Source of the DNA: Isohypsibius dastychi
Lineage: Eukaryota > Tardigrada > Eutardigrada > Parachela > Isohypsibiidae
Length of the DNA stretch: 38,302 bases
Direction of reading: 5' to 3'
Assembly: GCA_034696485.1 (NCBI GenBank)
Contig: JAQIWT010000077.1
Location: forward strand, 1 to 38,302
Part shown: in pieces, positions 1 through 11,216 of the stretch
Position numbering within the stretch: the first letter of the stretch is position 1
Layout: each line of letters starts with the position of its first letter
The notes under the pieces: generated by a model
What the model was told of the DNA's origin: nothing
Databases searched by the model: none
The model's input: the letters and a program-made list of their open reading frames with translations, nothing else
Position numbers and translations under genes: made by a program

Positions 1-225
1 CCCAAACGGTTTTCATTGGTGTTATTCCGCGCGTGAGTGAAAGACAAACCAAAATTATTGCTGGCGCAATGCTTCTATTGTTGAGTCCTTTCATGAAATT
101 GTGACCTTTCAGCCGGAAGTTGGCTCTGTTGCGGTTCGGTTGTTTTATGATTTGTCTTATCTGATCACAGAATATGAAAATGTTGGTTTTTGCGACAAGT
201 GAGTTAAATTTGGTTTTTGTTTCAG
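1..225 (+). other. Upstream intron (or 5' remainder) of the derlin gene
   Basis: No exon could be supported here. The derlin coding sequence resumes at 226 directly after a pyrimidine-rich TTTCAG, so this stretch is best read as intron. I tried the three forward frames against the derlin membrane region that should precede the last exon and found no match, so the preceding exon probably lies outside the window or too close to its edge to recognise. Confidence 0.45.
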
Positions 226-472
226 AGGAATCTTCGATTTATTGGGTATTTTGGTTGGACATCTGTATTATTTCTTGGCCTTCAAGTACCCTCAGGAAAT
301 GGGTGGACCAGTCATTCTCAAAACCCCATCGTTCTTGTACCGTTTCTTCCCGAATACCAGAGTTATGGGCGGCTTCGGAGTGCCTCCCACCGGTCGACCT
401 CGTCCTGCGGATGGAAATGACAATGATGGTGGCCGTGGAAGATGGGGTGCTGGACAACGGCTTGGTGGATAA
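226..472 (+). CDS. DERL1: Derlin-1, C-terminal exon (5' part outside window)
   Basis: Derlins are ER membrane rhomboid pseudoproteases that help move misfolded proteins out for degradation (ERAD) and recruit p97/VCP. This last exon of about 81 residues starts after the acceptor at 225 with one base of a split codon. It reads GIFDLLGILVGHLYYF, the last membrane segment of the derlin family, then KTPSFLYRFFP and FGVPP, which match the cytosolic tail of derlin-1. It ends RWGAGQRLGG, the SHP-box p97-binding motif at the C-terminus of derlin-1 (human ends NWGQGFRLGDQ). The SHP box and FGVPP favour derlin-1 over derlin-2/3. The gene is truncated by the window, and the stop is followed by about 450 bp before INTS4. 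Confidence 0.9.
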
Positions 473-918
473 GCAGTGACCATACTAGCTCACTCTTTTG
501 ATATCCTTTGTCCGTTCTTGGAAACATGGATTTTCCGCTGTTGATTGTTTTTTCGCTTGTTCATGTTCCTCAATTCATTTTTCAGAACTGACTGCTAGTT
601 GAATTTGAATTGTATGGCTCTTTAATCGCTGGTAAAGAAGAGGCACCTAATTCGCTCCTGATATCCAGTCAAAGCATTTTCCGGGAGATTTTGAACTCCG
701 GTAGAAAGAAGAATGCCGGAAACACCACCGTTGGATTACGGTAGGGGTCAATTTCGGGGGGGGGGGGGGGAGGGCAGGGCAGGGCAGGGCAGGGCAAACA
801 TGCCTAACAAAATCAAAATCTTTCAGGTGAACCATTTGAATTTCGGATCTCGTGTTGGGCTGGCAGTTTCTTGGGAATTGCATGTACGTAATTTGAAATA
901 TTCTGTGGATTGGTCATC
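473..918 (+). other. Derlin 3' region and INTS4 5' leader
   Basis: No coding exon is supported. The stretch must hold the derlin 3'UTR and the promoter/leader of INTS4. Its one striking element is a run of 15 G followed by AGGGC repeats (756-795). A TTTCAG/GTGAAC at about 825 could be a leader splice acceptor, but I cannot show that it is used. No clear AATAAA was found for derlin. Confidence 0.6.
756..795 (+). repeat. G15 homopolymer plus (AGGGC)5: potential G-quadruplex
   Basis: Fifteen consecutive G at 756-770 are followed by five tandem AGGGC units at 771-795. The + strand therefore carries at least five separated GGG runs with 2-nt spacers, more than enough for a canonical G-quadruplex. 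It lies about 125 nt before the INTS4 start codon. Confidence 0.85.
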
Positions 919-3900
919 ATGACAGCCAATTTCAAGAAGCGTATGCTGACGGAGTTCACAGTCAGCCAGACGACATCAGACGCAGAGGAATTAGAATCTT
1001 TATCATCAACTTCCGAAGCTCCAGAAAAACGTCTTCGGTTGAATGTCCGTCTGATCCGTTTTCAGCTGCGCGAGATAACAAATGCCGAGGAAGCTGAAAA
1101 AGCTCTTGAGCGGCTAAGGCAGGAACTTCAGGTGAGAGACACCGTTTAAAATGATCCTCATTTTTCGAAATGGAAACAAATGCTCTTAAATTCAGGCCAA
1201 CTTCCATCGTTCAGTTCTGTGAATTTCTTCGCAGGAAAACAAGGAAGTCATTGGGATAGAGGAATTATTGTCTATCGCAGAGAAGCTTCGTGCTCTTTTC
1301 CTGGAATACCAAGAGTCTGAACTTGGCTGCGATGTCATCAGAACGATTGGAATTCTTCTAGCTTCACCTTTGGGAACTTCCTGTTTACAAAGTCTCCGGC
1401 AATTTCTTCTGAATGTTATTTCCCAACCAGGTTCTGGTGCCAGTCGTTCATTCATAATCCGTATTCTGCATCAAGCTGCGCTTGTGCATGCTGAAAACAA
1501 AGCGTTTCGTAGCCACATTGTTGCAATTCTTCACAAGTTTTTGCAACAGCAAGAAGTCCAGCACCAGTCTGTTGTGACCGCCGCCTGCCTGGATGCCATT
1601 GGAGATCTTCATGGCGTTCGTCGAATATCGCGAAGTGACCATCTTACGCAATTGTGGAAGAAGTTCCAAAGCGATCCATCCAATGATGTCCGTATCGCTG
1701 CGTACCGAATGCTTCGCAAACTTGCTTCACGTGGAATGGAATTCAGCGTGAAAATGTGAGTTCATATCTGTCGTTTAAACTCTCCAGCGTATAATAAAAT
1801 GATTTTCAGGTATCCCAAATTATGTTCGGGTTTGGACGATCTCTGCGCTGATGTCCGATCTTGCGCCATGGATCTCGTAGTTCATTTAAGCAAACAGAGT
1901 CCAACTCATCAAGTTCCGAAAGTTCAAGGAGGCCCTGATGAAACAATTAATCTTTTGGACGATGTATTCTGTAGAATCTGTGATCGGGTGAACGACTGGG
2001 AAATTGATCTGCGAGCGGAAGCGGCGACTCATTTGGGTGTTATGGACGGAGTGACGCTGGATTACGTCTTGCAGACTGTTGATAAAAAACTCATGTCCGA
2101 TCTTCGCGTTAAAGTTGCTGGTCATGATCGGCAGAAGCAGTTGTATGAGAGTGGTGAATGGTCAAGCGGCCGGAAGTGGGCTGATGATGCCCCGAAAGAA
2201 AGGCTTCAGCGTGATGAGGTTAATCTGATGTCGATTGGAGCTACGGGAGCGTTTGTTCTGGCTTTGGAAGATCAGTTTCAACAAGTTCGAGCTGCTGCTG
2301 TGATTTCGATGGCACAATTAGCAGCCAAGCATCCTTCTTTTGGATCCACTTGTAAGCTCCTAATTTTCTGAATTGTTTTTCTGATATTTGTTCGTGATTG
2401 ACTATTTTTAATGATTTATTTTGTTTTTATTCTGATTTAAAGGTGCGGAATTTCTTGTGGACATGTTCAACGACGAAATTCACGACGTCCGTTTGAAAGC
2501 GTTACAAATGTTCCCTCTGCTTGGACAGGATGTGGAACTGCGTGAGGATCAGCTAGAAATGGTGCTGACAGTGCTTCAAGATGCCAGCCTGGAAATTCGC
2601 GAAGGACTGCGTTTGATTTTGCCCACTCTGAAATATTCGGATTCGAAATTGGTGACGATGGTTTTCAACGAGCTCCTCACCAACTTCAGACACTATCCAT
2701 TTGATCACGGATTGATTTGTGCTTGTTTGGCGAAGCTTGGTGGAAATAACGCTAAATTCGTGGCGGATTGCTCAAAGTCATTCTTGAATATCCATCCGTT
2801 TTTGCAAGGAGTCGAGCCGAAATCTGATGATAAAATCTATGTGGCCACAATGACATTGGTCTGCAATGCCGCTGCGAAAGAATCTAGCATCCTCGATTTA
2901 TTCATGGATTTCCACTTCCGGCACTACATGTTATATCGCTACAAATTCCCCGACTGGTTTCCTTTATTGGAAAGTGTGGGAAATAATTCGATTGATGCTA
3001 AAATTCACCGAAACGACATTTCTAATGCCAACCCGAATTTACGGGATTATTTGAACGCGTTTCGACGGTGTGTCGGAAGTGCCAAAAATTTCGACTCGCT
3101 CAGGAAATCTATTGAGGTATGTCATGTAGTCTTATTCTACTTTTTCGCAGTTCATGCGCAGAAATGAAACGTTGTTTTATTCCATTCAGATCGTAACGGA
3201 AGTGCTCTCGACAATATGTGCCCAGGATAACCAGCTGGAATCAACCGGAAACTGGTTGCAACAACAATGTTCTTTCACAATGAGTTATGTATCGTCATTA
3301 AAAAATCATTCCGCCCCGGTGGATAATGACCGTCCAGACGACCACCCGCGAATTCGTGGAGAATGTCTCCAGCTCATGAAAAGCCAGTTTTCCGGACTGG
3401 CTTCTGTCGATGACATCAGGATACTGAAGTTGACAATTTTGGACCGTTTGGTGGATATATATTGCAATGCGAAAAGAGCTGGAGATCTGGTTGATGTGGA
3501 CCCTGTCACCCTCGAAGAATGCCGGAAGTTGCGAGATGGATTGAAGCGAAATGGCGAAGTTGCTCCCTTTTGGCTATCAGAGATTATTGAATATCCGAGG
3601 GTTCCTGAGCAGAAATTACTCCTTTTCTTGAAATCCGAAATTCCCGTCCCGGAACTCCCTTCAGATAGCGTTCGAATTGTGAAATCGAAAATCAGGCTGC
3701 CGCTGGGGAATGAAGATGATCCTGCGCCGGTGGTTGCTGGAACTATCCACAAAATACCTTTTGAGGCGGATGTCTTCGGGTTGGAGGATTTGTCGGGAGT
3801 TTTTATTTGTTTGACTTATCCGGATGGAAAACAAATTATATCGTTTTTGGCCGCAAAAGATGCGACCAAGCGGAATAGTTCAGTTATCATAAAAACGGAC

Positions 3901-4089
3901 ATCGCAGTATCTCTTCCGATTTGGTTGTCTACTGCAGCGATTAGGATTCATGTTGGGAGAGTTGCTGCCGGGAAGTCTTTGGATGTGATGAAGAATTACC
4001 AGGTTCTCACCGCTGAGGATGTTAAAAAAACAATTGTGATTTCGGATGCAGTTGCTTATTTTATGACGCCGCGCTCTCAAGGCCACTAA
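919..4089 (+). CDS. INTS4: Integrator complex subunit 4
   Basis: INTS4 is a HEAT-repeat scaffold of the Integrator complex and, with INTS9/INTS11, forms the cleavage module that processes snRNA 3' ends and attenuates Pol II transcription in the nucleus. Exons: 919-1131, 1235-1755, 1810-2351, 2443-3116, 3190-4089, giving 949 aa (human 963). The start MTANFKKRMLTEFT matches human MAAHLKKRVYEEFT. Diagnostic blocks are DKKLMSDLR (about residue 336), SSGRKWADDAPKE (about 362), FLVDMFNDEI and LREDQLEMVL, followed by a divergent C-terminal region ending YFMTPRSQGH. HEAT-type helical pairs fill residues about 90-600. All introns are short (54-103 nt). The first ATG of this frame follows the G-rich leader. 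Identification is from remembered human sequence and is very strong. Confidence 0.97.
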
Positions 4090-4782
4090 TTAAGAGCAAC
4101 TTGTACATAATTTGAAGACTTCCTTGGGAAAATGATATCAGGAATAAATTTATGTTCTGAGTGTGTACGAAAGGTCATCAAGAAGTCGGCGGGTTTTTGA
4201 AAGCGGGCAGCATCGGCTAACCTTTGCGTTCCAGTGGGAACCGTTTAATCCATCAAGGCATTTTGCTTCCGGTTGTTTTCAATCAGCGATTGTCGAATTT
4301 TTACGTAATCAGCGATGAAGAGCTATGATTGGATACATAAACTGCGGACTCATTCACTGTCTCTCGCGGTGAGGTGAGTGTTTGCCGGAGAGACCGTGAC
4401 GAAATCTCGTCAAATACTCCTCAAGAGGCGGAACGTTTCGCAGAATGGTTTACAATTTGTCTCGTGAACGAAATGTCACCCGGGGATCTGACAATTCAGG
4501 GGTCTACCGCTCCATTTTGCGCGCATTGGGTTACTGCGGGAGGAGGAGGGGGTAAGACGCGCGTGAGCTGCAACACCGAGACGGGCCTACACCACCAGGT
4601 AAGATGTAGAACGTGGTGAAGCAGCACATATTCCGGATTGTTTTTATGACTTATCGCAACTTTTTCATTTTTATCAATTGGCTTTGTTTTATCATCTTGA
4701 ACTTCGATCAGCGTACATAGTTTGGATTGCCAGGTTGTAAACTGGTGCCCGTGGATGTATCAGTGCACTGTTATTATCCCTG
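4090..4782 (+). other. INTS4 3'UTR and KEAP1 promoter/5' leader
   Basis: This holds the INTS4 polyadenylation signal at 4143 and the upstream region of KEAP1. A 36-codon ORF (4445-4555) overlaps a consensus-like donor GGGTAAGA at 4552. A possible leader exon may splice to about 4712 (acceptor GATCAG). The region 4712-4913 is open in a second frame that overlaps the KEAP1 start. No recognised protein is encoded. Confidence 0.5.
4143..4148 (+). terminator. Polyadenylation signal AATAAA for INTS4
   Basis: A canonical hexamer 54 nt after the INTS4 stop codon, in the only non-coding sequence before KEAP1. Confidence 0.7.
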
Positions 4783-7700
4783 ATGAGTGCGTTGTTCAAT
4801 GGCCATTCGACCAGCCTGGAATCTCCAGTTTTGACCCGGACTTCCCCGGTGATATTAGGACACAATATTGCCTCCGGTTCGGCAGCCGGTCAAAGCTGTA
4901 CCCACCAAGGTGACCAGCAGTGTTCGAATGGAGGATCGGGATCGAAAGATTGCAGCGAATTGGATCCCAGAATTGACGCCTGCAAAAACGAAAGCTCTGG
5001 AACTCTCCGAACTATTGGTAAGTGTTTTATGTCTGCGATCGGGGTTTGTTTGTCGTTGGATTTCGAAGCTGCTCTCTTCAGATCGAAATTTGCGAAATTT
5101 GCGTACTGTTTCATTTTAGTTTTAGTGCCTATTAGTTTTAGTGCCTACATTGAGCTGCTCGATTTGAGCATACAGTACATGGATAAATGATGCACTAGAG
5201 CATTTGGGATTTGGAAACCTCGATTTTAAACTTGATAATTTTGTGTTTATGTTCTGTCAAGTTCTTTCACTAGGGAATTCTACTACATTTTATGGTTCAT
5301 TACTATTATGTGTAGAAAATAGTTCTTGAAAATGTACAGTGTAATGGAGTAAAACTTGCTTACAAGTTAAGGTAGATGTTTGCATTTAGATTTCTTCGCG
5401 TCGTTTAATTATTGTGTAGACAAGGTTGCCAAATTAGTTGGAAACGGTTGGCGCTCAGATATTCAGTGCAAGTAAGCATCACGTGGAAAGTTGGAAATAT
5501 TACCGACTGTGAGCCAGCCACGGTGACTTGCGGTTTTAGAATTTCTCGTAACCCTTCATTCAGCTGTGTAAATATGAGTCGGCACATTGTCAAGAATCAA
5601 TGCGAAGTGGGCAATTTTTCTTTTCTTTGTAGGGCATTTGCAGTTTGAGGCTCCTTAAAACCATTAGTCAAACCCCCTGATATACTCAGGGGGGTACGGT
5701 AAAGCGTAGGGGGCATTGAAAGAGTAAGAGTAAGAGAGAGAGAGAGTGAGTGAGTGAGTGAGTGAGTGAGTGAGAGAGACAAAAAGACGAAATATCGTTC
5801 TATTTATAGCCTTGCTGACCACTGGAGCACGTGTTCTAGAGACTGGGCATCCACCGCGGTAGGCAGCAGAGCCAGACAGCAAAAGCGGTGAATTCAGTAT
5901 TCTGGCATCTGGGCATCAGAGGTGCCACATTTCTGAGTATTTGTTCCGTGCCCTACAAGTGATAAATACCGCGCCTTTCGCAGCATCAGTCTCTTGCCCT
6001 CCATCTCATTTGGCGGGAGACAGACGCGTAAATTATCATAACTATACAGAGTAGTCAGTTTTTCCAACTATGGAATGAAACTAGCGATTATCAGCCCACA
6101 TAGCTGTGGTCTGACCACCATGCACTCCGCTTCGCTCCGCTCCATGTGGATAAATCGGCGCACTTGTGCCCTCAGCGAAATTCGGTCATAGCGGAATGCT
6201 TTACCGTAATATTTTCCAAAATAATTCCCCTCGCAAAAAAATTGTTTTGAAAAACACCGGGTGTATTAAACCCCGTAAACATGCATTAAGCCATCGATCT
6301 ATTTTCAGAAAATCCCGATGATATGGAGGTAGAGCTGGATCCATCGCAGCCCTTTTCCGAGTGTTCAAAAGGATGTCTCGGGTGTCGTGAGCTTGGCTTC
6401 GTTGCTGACTGCTCAACTTCCGGCGATGGACATGACCGGTTCGCCGTTCCCGTCCCGCCACCTGTTGTCGTGATTGGCCAATTACCGGATGCTAGCATTC
6501 TTAATGCCTGGCCGCCATTTGGATGTCGAGGTCGCGGAGAATGCAGATCTGGTTCCTTTGGAGGATTTCGATCATTTGCAAATGTCGGCACCCGGTCCGG
6601 GTCCTTTGGAGGACCAATTAGAAGGCGGAATAGACCTCACGTCTCGGAAGAACCTGGGCCGCCGACGAAAATTCACTGCAAAAATATTAGATATCCTTTT
6701 GATGCATTTGTTGCCATGAATGAAATGCGTCGTTCTCCCGGACATCCGTTATGTGATGTTAAAATACAAGCAGGACCACTTATATTTCCGGCTCACCGCA
6801 TCGTTTTAGCCGCCTCGTCGGCGTATTTCCGAGCAATGTTTACGATGAACATGAAAGAAGCCAAGGAGGAGATTGTTAAAATTGAAAATATTTGTCCGAA
6901 AATACTGGGGAAATTAATCGATTTTTGCTACACGTCGGAAATCACGGTGGGCGAACGGTTTATTTGTAAGATACTTCCGGCGGCGGTGATGCTTCAGATG
7001 CAGCATGTAGGTCATAAACGGCTTTATTCGACCCTAAATAGTGGCGTTTTTCCAGTAAAAGTCTCATTCATTGTTTTTATACAGCTGACTCATGTTCTTC
7101 ATTGTAGGTTATCGATTGTTGTTGCGATTTCCTGCAATCGCAACTGGACCCCTGTAACGCGATTGGAATAGCCGAATTTGCAAATCAGCATGGTTGCACC
7201 AGTTTAACGAGCATCGCGCGTGAATTTATCGACAAACATTTCTCCGAAGTTAGCCAGAATGAGGAGTTTCTCCAGCTCACCGTTTGCCAACTGATCAACT
7301 TGATAAAACGTGACGAGCTCGTTGTCAACACCGAATCCGAGGTACCCGTTTGTTCGGTTCTTGAGTTCATTCCAAAATTAGAAGCCCGCACTGAGCACCC
7401 GCTGACAGTTGTCAGTTTTGACATGATTAAATTTCCACAATTTCCGAGAGTTCCTAGTCATTTGTTTTCAATGTTCGCATAGCCTCAGGATGTTTTTTTC
7501 ATTTTGAGTGATTAGCAAAATTTCATTTCTACGAATTATTTACAGCTACGAATTAATGATTTATTTTATCGACCTTTTTGTGATTTAGGTTTATCATGCG
7601 GTTTTACGGTGGATAAAATATGATGAGAAAAACCGACGCCCGCATCTTGAGAATGTTGTTTATGTGGTGCGGTGTTACTTTTTGCCACCGAGCTTCTTGG

Positions 7701-9159
7701 AACAGCAGATTAAATCGTGTGATATGCTGAAAAGCTATCCGCAATGCCGGCAGTACTTGCAACGGATTATGACCGACCTGACAGCGCACAAAAAATGTCA
7801 AATGCGAAAGCGCCGTAACCCAGACCTGCCAATGGTTATTTACGTTGTGGGAGGATATTTACGCTATTCGCTGAATCGGCTGGAATGTTACGATCCCAAG
7901 CAGACTGTTTGGAGGTCTCTTTCCAACATGCCCTCATTCAGAAGCGGAATAAGTACGAACAAATTCGGAAAGAACTCTTGCGGAAATTTGTGATTGATGA
8001 AATTTTAAGTTTAATAACCTTTTAATATAACAACAAAAACTGTGTGACTTTTAGTGATTTTTAGACGATTCACGTTGTTTGTCATTTTAGGTAGCGCATT
8101 TGTACACGGTCTTTTGTATGTCGCTGGTGGGAGATGCACGCTTCCGGAAACCAACGTTGATTCCGCCGATGTTGACGCTTATGATCCATTCACCGATTCG
8201 TGGAGATCTTGTACAGCCATGTCCAAAGCAAGAAATCGTGCTGGGGCAGTCGCTATAGACAATCTCCTCTATGTTGTCGGAGGATCGGCGCAAACGGAAT
8301 TTCATAGATCCGGTGAAAGGTATGTATGACCTTTCGTTTGAAATTTGGCAGCTCGATCGTTTTGATCCAATCCGATTGTTTACTCGGTTCGGATTTCGTG
8401 ATTGCAAAGCTGATTTTTTCCAGGTATAATCCGAGTGATGAGACCTGGACACCCATTGCCGATATGGAACGGAAACGTTTGGGTTTGGGAGTCGCTAGTC
8501 TGAATCGTTTGTTATACGCTGTTGGTGGTTTTGACGGAAGTGAACGACTTCAGTGCGTCGAATGCTATGATCCAGACTTGGACGAATGGCATGCCGTCGC
8601 TCCCATGTTGATTCGTCGCAGTGGCGCCGGTAATTAGTTACTTTATTTTACTTTTCCGTGAATTGGATTTATTATGACTATATTATTATTATTATACAAT
8701 TATTGTTATTATAAATATTGGTTTTATTGTTTGTATTATTTTGATGTAATTTATCCAGGTGTTGTCGCGTTGGACGGAATGTTGTACGCCGTCGGCGGAT
8801 ATGATGGTCGCACCCAACTGGCCAGTGTAGAGCGATACGATTCCGAGGCTGATAAATGGGAGTTCGTGGCTCCAATGGCTACCGCCAGAAGTGCGTTAGG
8901 AGTTGTTTCCGTGGACGGGAAGCTTTTCGCAATCGGTAAAAAAATGTCAATCTTAGAAAGTTATTCTTTTTAATTTGGTTGGTTTTCTAAAGGTGGATAT
9001 GACGGAAATGAGTTTTCGAGTGTCGTGGAAAGCTACGATCCAGAATCGAATGAATGGATGCCAGAAAAATGTCTTCCGGAAGGCCGGTCAGGTCATGGAG
9101 CTGCAGTGTGGTGGGGTAGCTGCTGTTATGCTCACGAGTCAAATGCCAGTCCAGAATGA
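4783..9159 (+). CDS. KEAP1: Kelch-like ECH-associated protein 1 (KEAP1)
   Basis: KEAP1 is the cytosolic CUL3 adaptor that captures NRF2/CncC and senses electrophiles. Exons: 4783-5017, 6309-7006, 7108-7341, 7589-7952, 8091-8319, 8424-8629, 8759-8935, 8993-9159, giving 769 aa (human 624). The order is a novel Ser/Gly-rich N-terminal extension (1 to about 205), BTB (about 210-315, AHRIVLAASSAYFRAMF), BACK (about 318-430, LDPCNAIGIAEFANQHGC), then six kelch blades (about 470-755). Kelch residues that bind the NRF2 ETGE motif are kept: the Tyr of VVGGYLR (human Y334), R380, R415, R483, S508, Y525, Q530, S555, Y572 and S602 equivalents. N382 appears as Thr. Cysteines equivalent to C226, C273, C288 and C297 are present; C151 is Phe296. 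The start is uncertain: ATG 4783 is the first after an in-frame stop (4738) and joins exon 2 in phase. An ATG at 6323 is an alternative if exon 1 is non-coding. Confidence 0.93.
5018..6308 (+). other. KEAP1 intron 1 (1291 bp)
   Basis: Donor GTAAGT at 5018 and acceptor TATTTTCAG ending at 6308. The intron is far longer than the others in this gene. It holds a (GA)n/(GAGT)n microsatellite (5721-5779) and two near-identical copies of TTTTAGTGCCTA around 5117-5152. No exon with plausible coding was found in either strand. Open frames here (for example 5597-5882 minus) come from low-complexity sequence. Confidence 0.7.
5721..5779 (+). repeat. (GA)n / (GAGT)n microsatellite
   Basis: A purine-rich simple repeat inside KEAP1 intron 1: AGAGTA units pass into GA dinucleotides and then about seven GAGT/GTGA tetranucleotides. 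On the opposite strand it produces artefactual Leu/Ser/Thr-rich open frames. Confidence 0.9.
8676..8720 (+). repeat. AT-rich (TTA)n-like tract in KEAP1 intron 6
   Basis: A low-complexity run of TAT/TTA trinucleotides between exon 6 (ends 8629) and exon 7 (begins 8759) of KEAP1. It is intronic. Confidence 0.7.
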
Positions 9160-9532
9160 TCTCAAATTGTGGTTGTAATTAGAAAGTGGTATATTCTCTG
9201 GATTTCTCGTTTGATTGACTGAACATGATCGGGTATTTTTAATCGGTCCAGTTTTTGACCGATACGAATTTTTAACTATGATAGTTAAACCCATGCGCTT
9301 TGCTTGTATGTTTTTCTTCTTTTGACAAATGCAGCGGCTTTAGAGTGGTTTACCTAGCAAATTTTTAATTGTTAAGATTTTTTTTCAGCGTTTGTCTTTC
9401 ATAAAAGTATCAAGGTCGCTGGTTCTCTTGGCAATTTAAATTTTTGTTGACGTTTGTGTTGTTGGTCATATTCATGCAGTTGAAATAACTTATCTGTAAT
9501 TTGAAATCTGAGAAATAGGAACTGTTTTGAAA
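9160..9532 (+). other. KEAP1-MORN3 intergenic region
   Basis: About 370 bp of AT-rich sequence that must hold the KEAP1 3'UTR and the MORN3 promoter/leader. I see no clear AATAAA, no exon and no repeat. Confidence 0.6.
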
Positions 9533-11216
9533 ATGCCTTTCGAAATTGGAATGGACAAGTATTTGAAGTCGTTCGCTCCGATTCCACTTGACCAGCGGCT
9601 GAGACTCAAGCCGCTTCCGATCAATCTGCGTCGAATTCGTCAAAAAGTGGCGAAACTGTATCAGACTGCAGCAGCTGTTGAAGAGGGTAAGCCGATGCAA
9701 GAGGAAGAACCGACGGAAGACTCAGTTCGTGTGAAGAACAGAGTTGATTATGCGTTCGGGAATTATTATGATGGGGAATGGGTTAATGGAAAACGGCATG
9801 GACAAGGGGAATATTTGTCAAAAACCAAAGGCTATCTTTATCGTGGTGAATGGAAAAAAGGCAATCTGGATGGGCAAGGGCGTATGTTCAACCGCAAACC
9901 TGATAACACCTGGACGTTGATTTATGTCGGAAATTACAAGAATGGACAGCGCGATGTATGATGAGCTGCCATCTTCTGTAAGATCGCAATTTTATTTGCC
10001 GCCTTTTTCTCGTGAAATAGGTTATGTTTACTTATTGTCATATCTTTTTACCGCACTCGGGAAAATACAATCAAAACAGTATAGCTGAAACTCAAAAAGT
10101 AAATATTAGTTTTAGTTATATTATGTAAATGATACCATATCATTATCTTTGATGAACAGTGTCTGATCAAATGTTTGTTGAACAGAACTGTACAAGCTAA
10201 CAAAACTTATATGTTAAAATTAATTTGGTGTTGCTAAAGGTAAGAGCGGCAAATTTATTAGCAATCAATATTGGTTATCGATTCCAGGGTTGGGGAACTT
10301 ATCGTTGGAGCGAAGAAGAATATTCCGAGGGTTTCTGGATCCATGGGAAACGGCATGGTTGGGGAAGACATTTTTCGCCGGATGGAACTATCTACGAAGG
10401 CCAGTGGCTTGATGATAAGAGGTCTGGATACGGGACCACCAGAGAAGGTAGTACATTTCTTTACAGAAAATGTGAAGATAATTTGGCAGTCACCAATATT
10501 GAAGTCAAAACCAATCGATTTATTGCGAAGGTCACTTTACGTAATCGAACATGTACAATCTGATCCATCATATCTTTTTCTAGTCTAGTCTATATTAATC
10601 CAATCGGTGGACTGAGATCAACCGCAAGTTTTTTTCAGGATTTGGTAACCATCATTTTGGCGAATATTTCAACGACATGAAACATGGACCGGGGAAGTAT
10701 TTCTTCCCGAAAACCGGCAAGTCATTTCAGGGCGTTTGGAAGAACGATATCCCCATCGTCGGCGAACTCATCCAGCTCGCAAAATACCAACCAACATTCC
10801 CACATCAGTACCCACTTCCAGAACTGGCGCTCAAAGACCCAACAGGCGTCATCAAAGCCAGCTTGGAGGCCACTTACGAAAACGAAGAGAAACCAAAAGA
10901 AGGCCAGAAACCTGTAATGAAATCTCTCAAAATCGCAGAAAAAGTTGAGGACAATAGTAAAGCTCTTCTGGAAAAATACAAAAATCGGCAAGAGACAATG
11001 GATATGAGAAAAATTCTGACGGAAATCGAGCCCGACATTGCCGCAGTTACCAGCCCCTGTTTAGCGGCTCAAGCTGGAGATTACCTGCTGGCGATTGAAT
11101 ACATGTGGCGCAGTAACGCGGATGCCTGGGGACCTCGACCAAAGCGAGTTCGCAAACTCCTCGCGCAAAACAGCCAAGAATTTATCAAGATCGACCGCGA
11201 AACCGAAGAACAATAA
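9533..11216 (+). CDS. MORN3: MORN repeat-containing protein 3-like
   Basis: MORN3 is a MORN-repeat protein of sperm and axonemal/manchette structures; its molecular role is not well settled. Exons: 9533-9955, 10288-10447, 10639-11216, giving 386 aa (human about 240). About seven MORN repeats run from residue about 75 to 220 (YYDGEWVNGKRHGQGEY, YRGEWKKGNLDGQGR, YVGNYKNGQRDGWGTY, YSEGFWIHGKRHGWG, YEGQWLDDKRSGYG, FGEYFNDMKHGPGKY, then a partial one). The tail block YPLPELALKDPTGV aligns with human FPIPEVKILDPDGV, which separates MORN3 from other MORN proteins. About 130 extra charged residues follow that block, unlike human MORN3. The acceptor of exon 2 (ATTCCAG, 10287) has a weak pyrimidine tract. 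The stop codon overlaps an AATAAA, so the 3'UTR is tiny. Confidence 0.88.

Noticed and set aside
3306-3752. 148-codon minus-strand frame
   Set aside because: Antisense shadow of the INTS4 last exon; low-complexity Ser/Arg-rich composition and no family match.
4868-5119. Frame starting MEDRDRKIAANW as a separate gene or KEAP1 start
   Set aside because: Joined to KEAP1 exon 2 it hits TAG within eight codons; the other frame of the same exon joins exon 2 in phase with KEAP1.
5597-5882. Leu/Ser/Thr-rich minus-strand frames
   Set aside because: Artefacts of the GAGT/GA microsatellite in KEAP1 intron 1.
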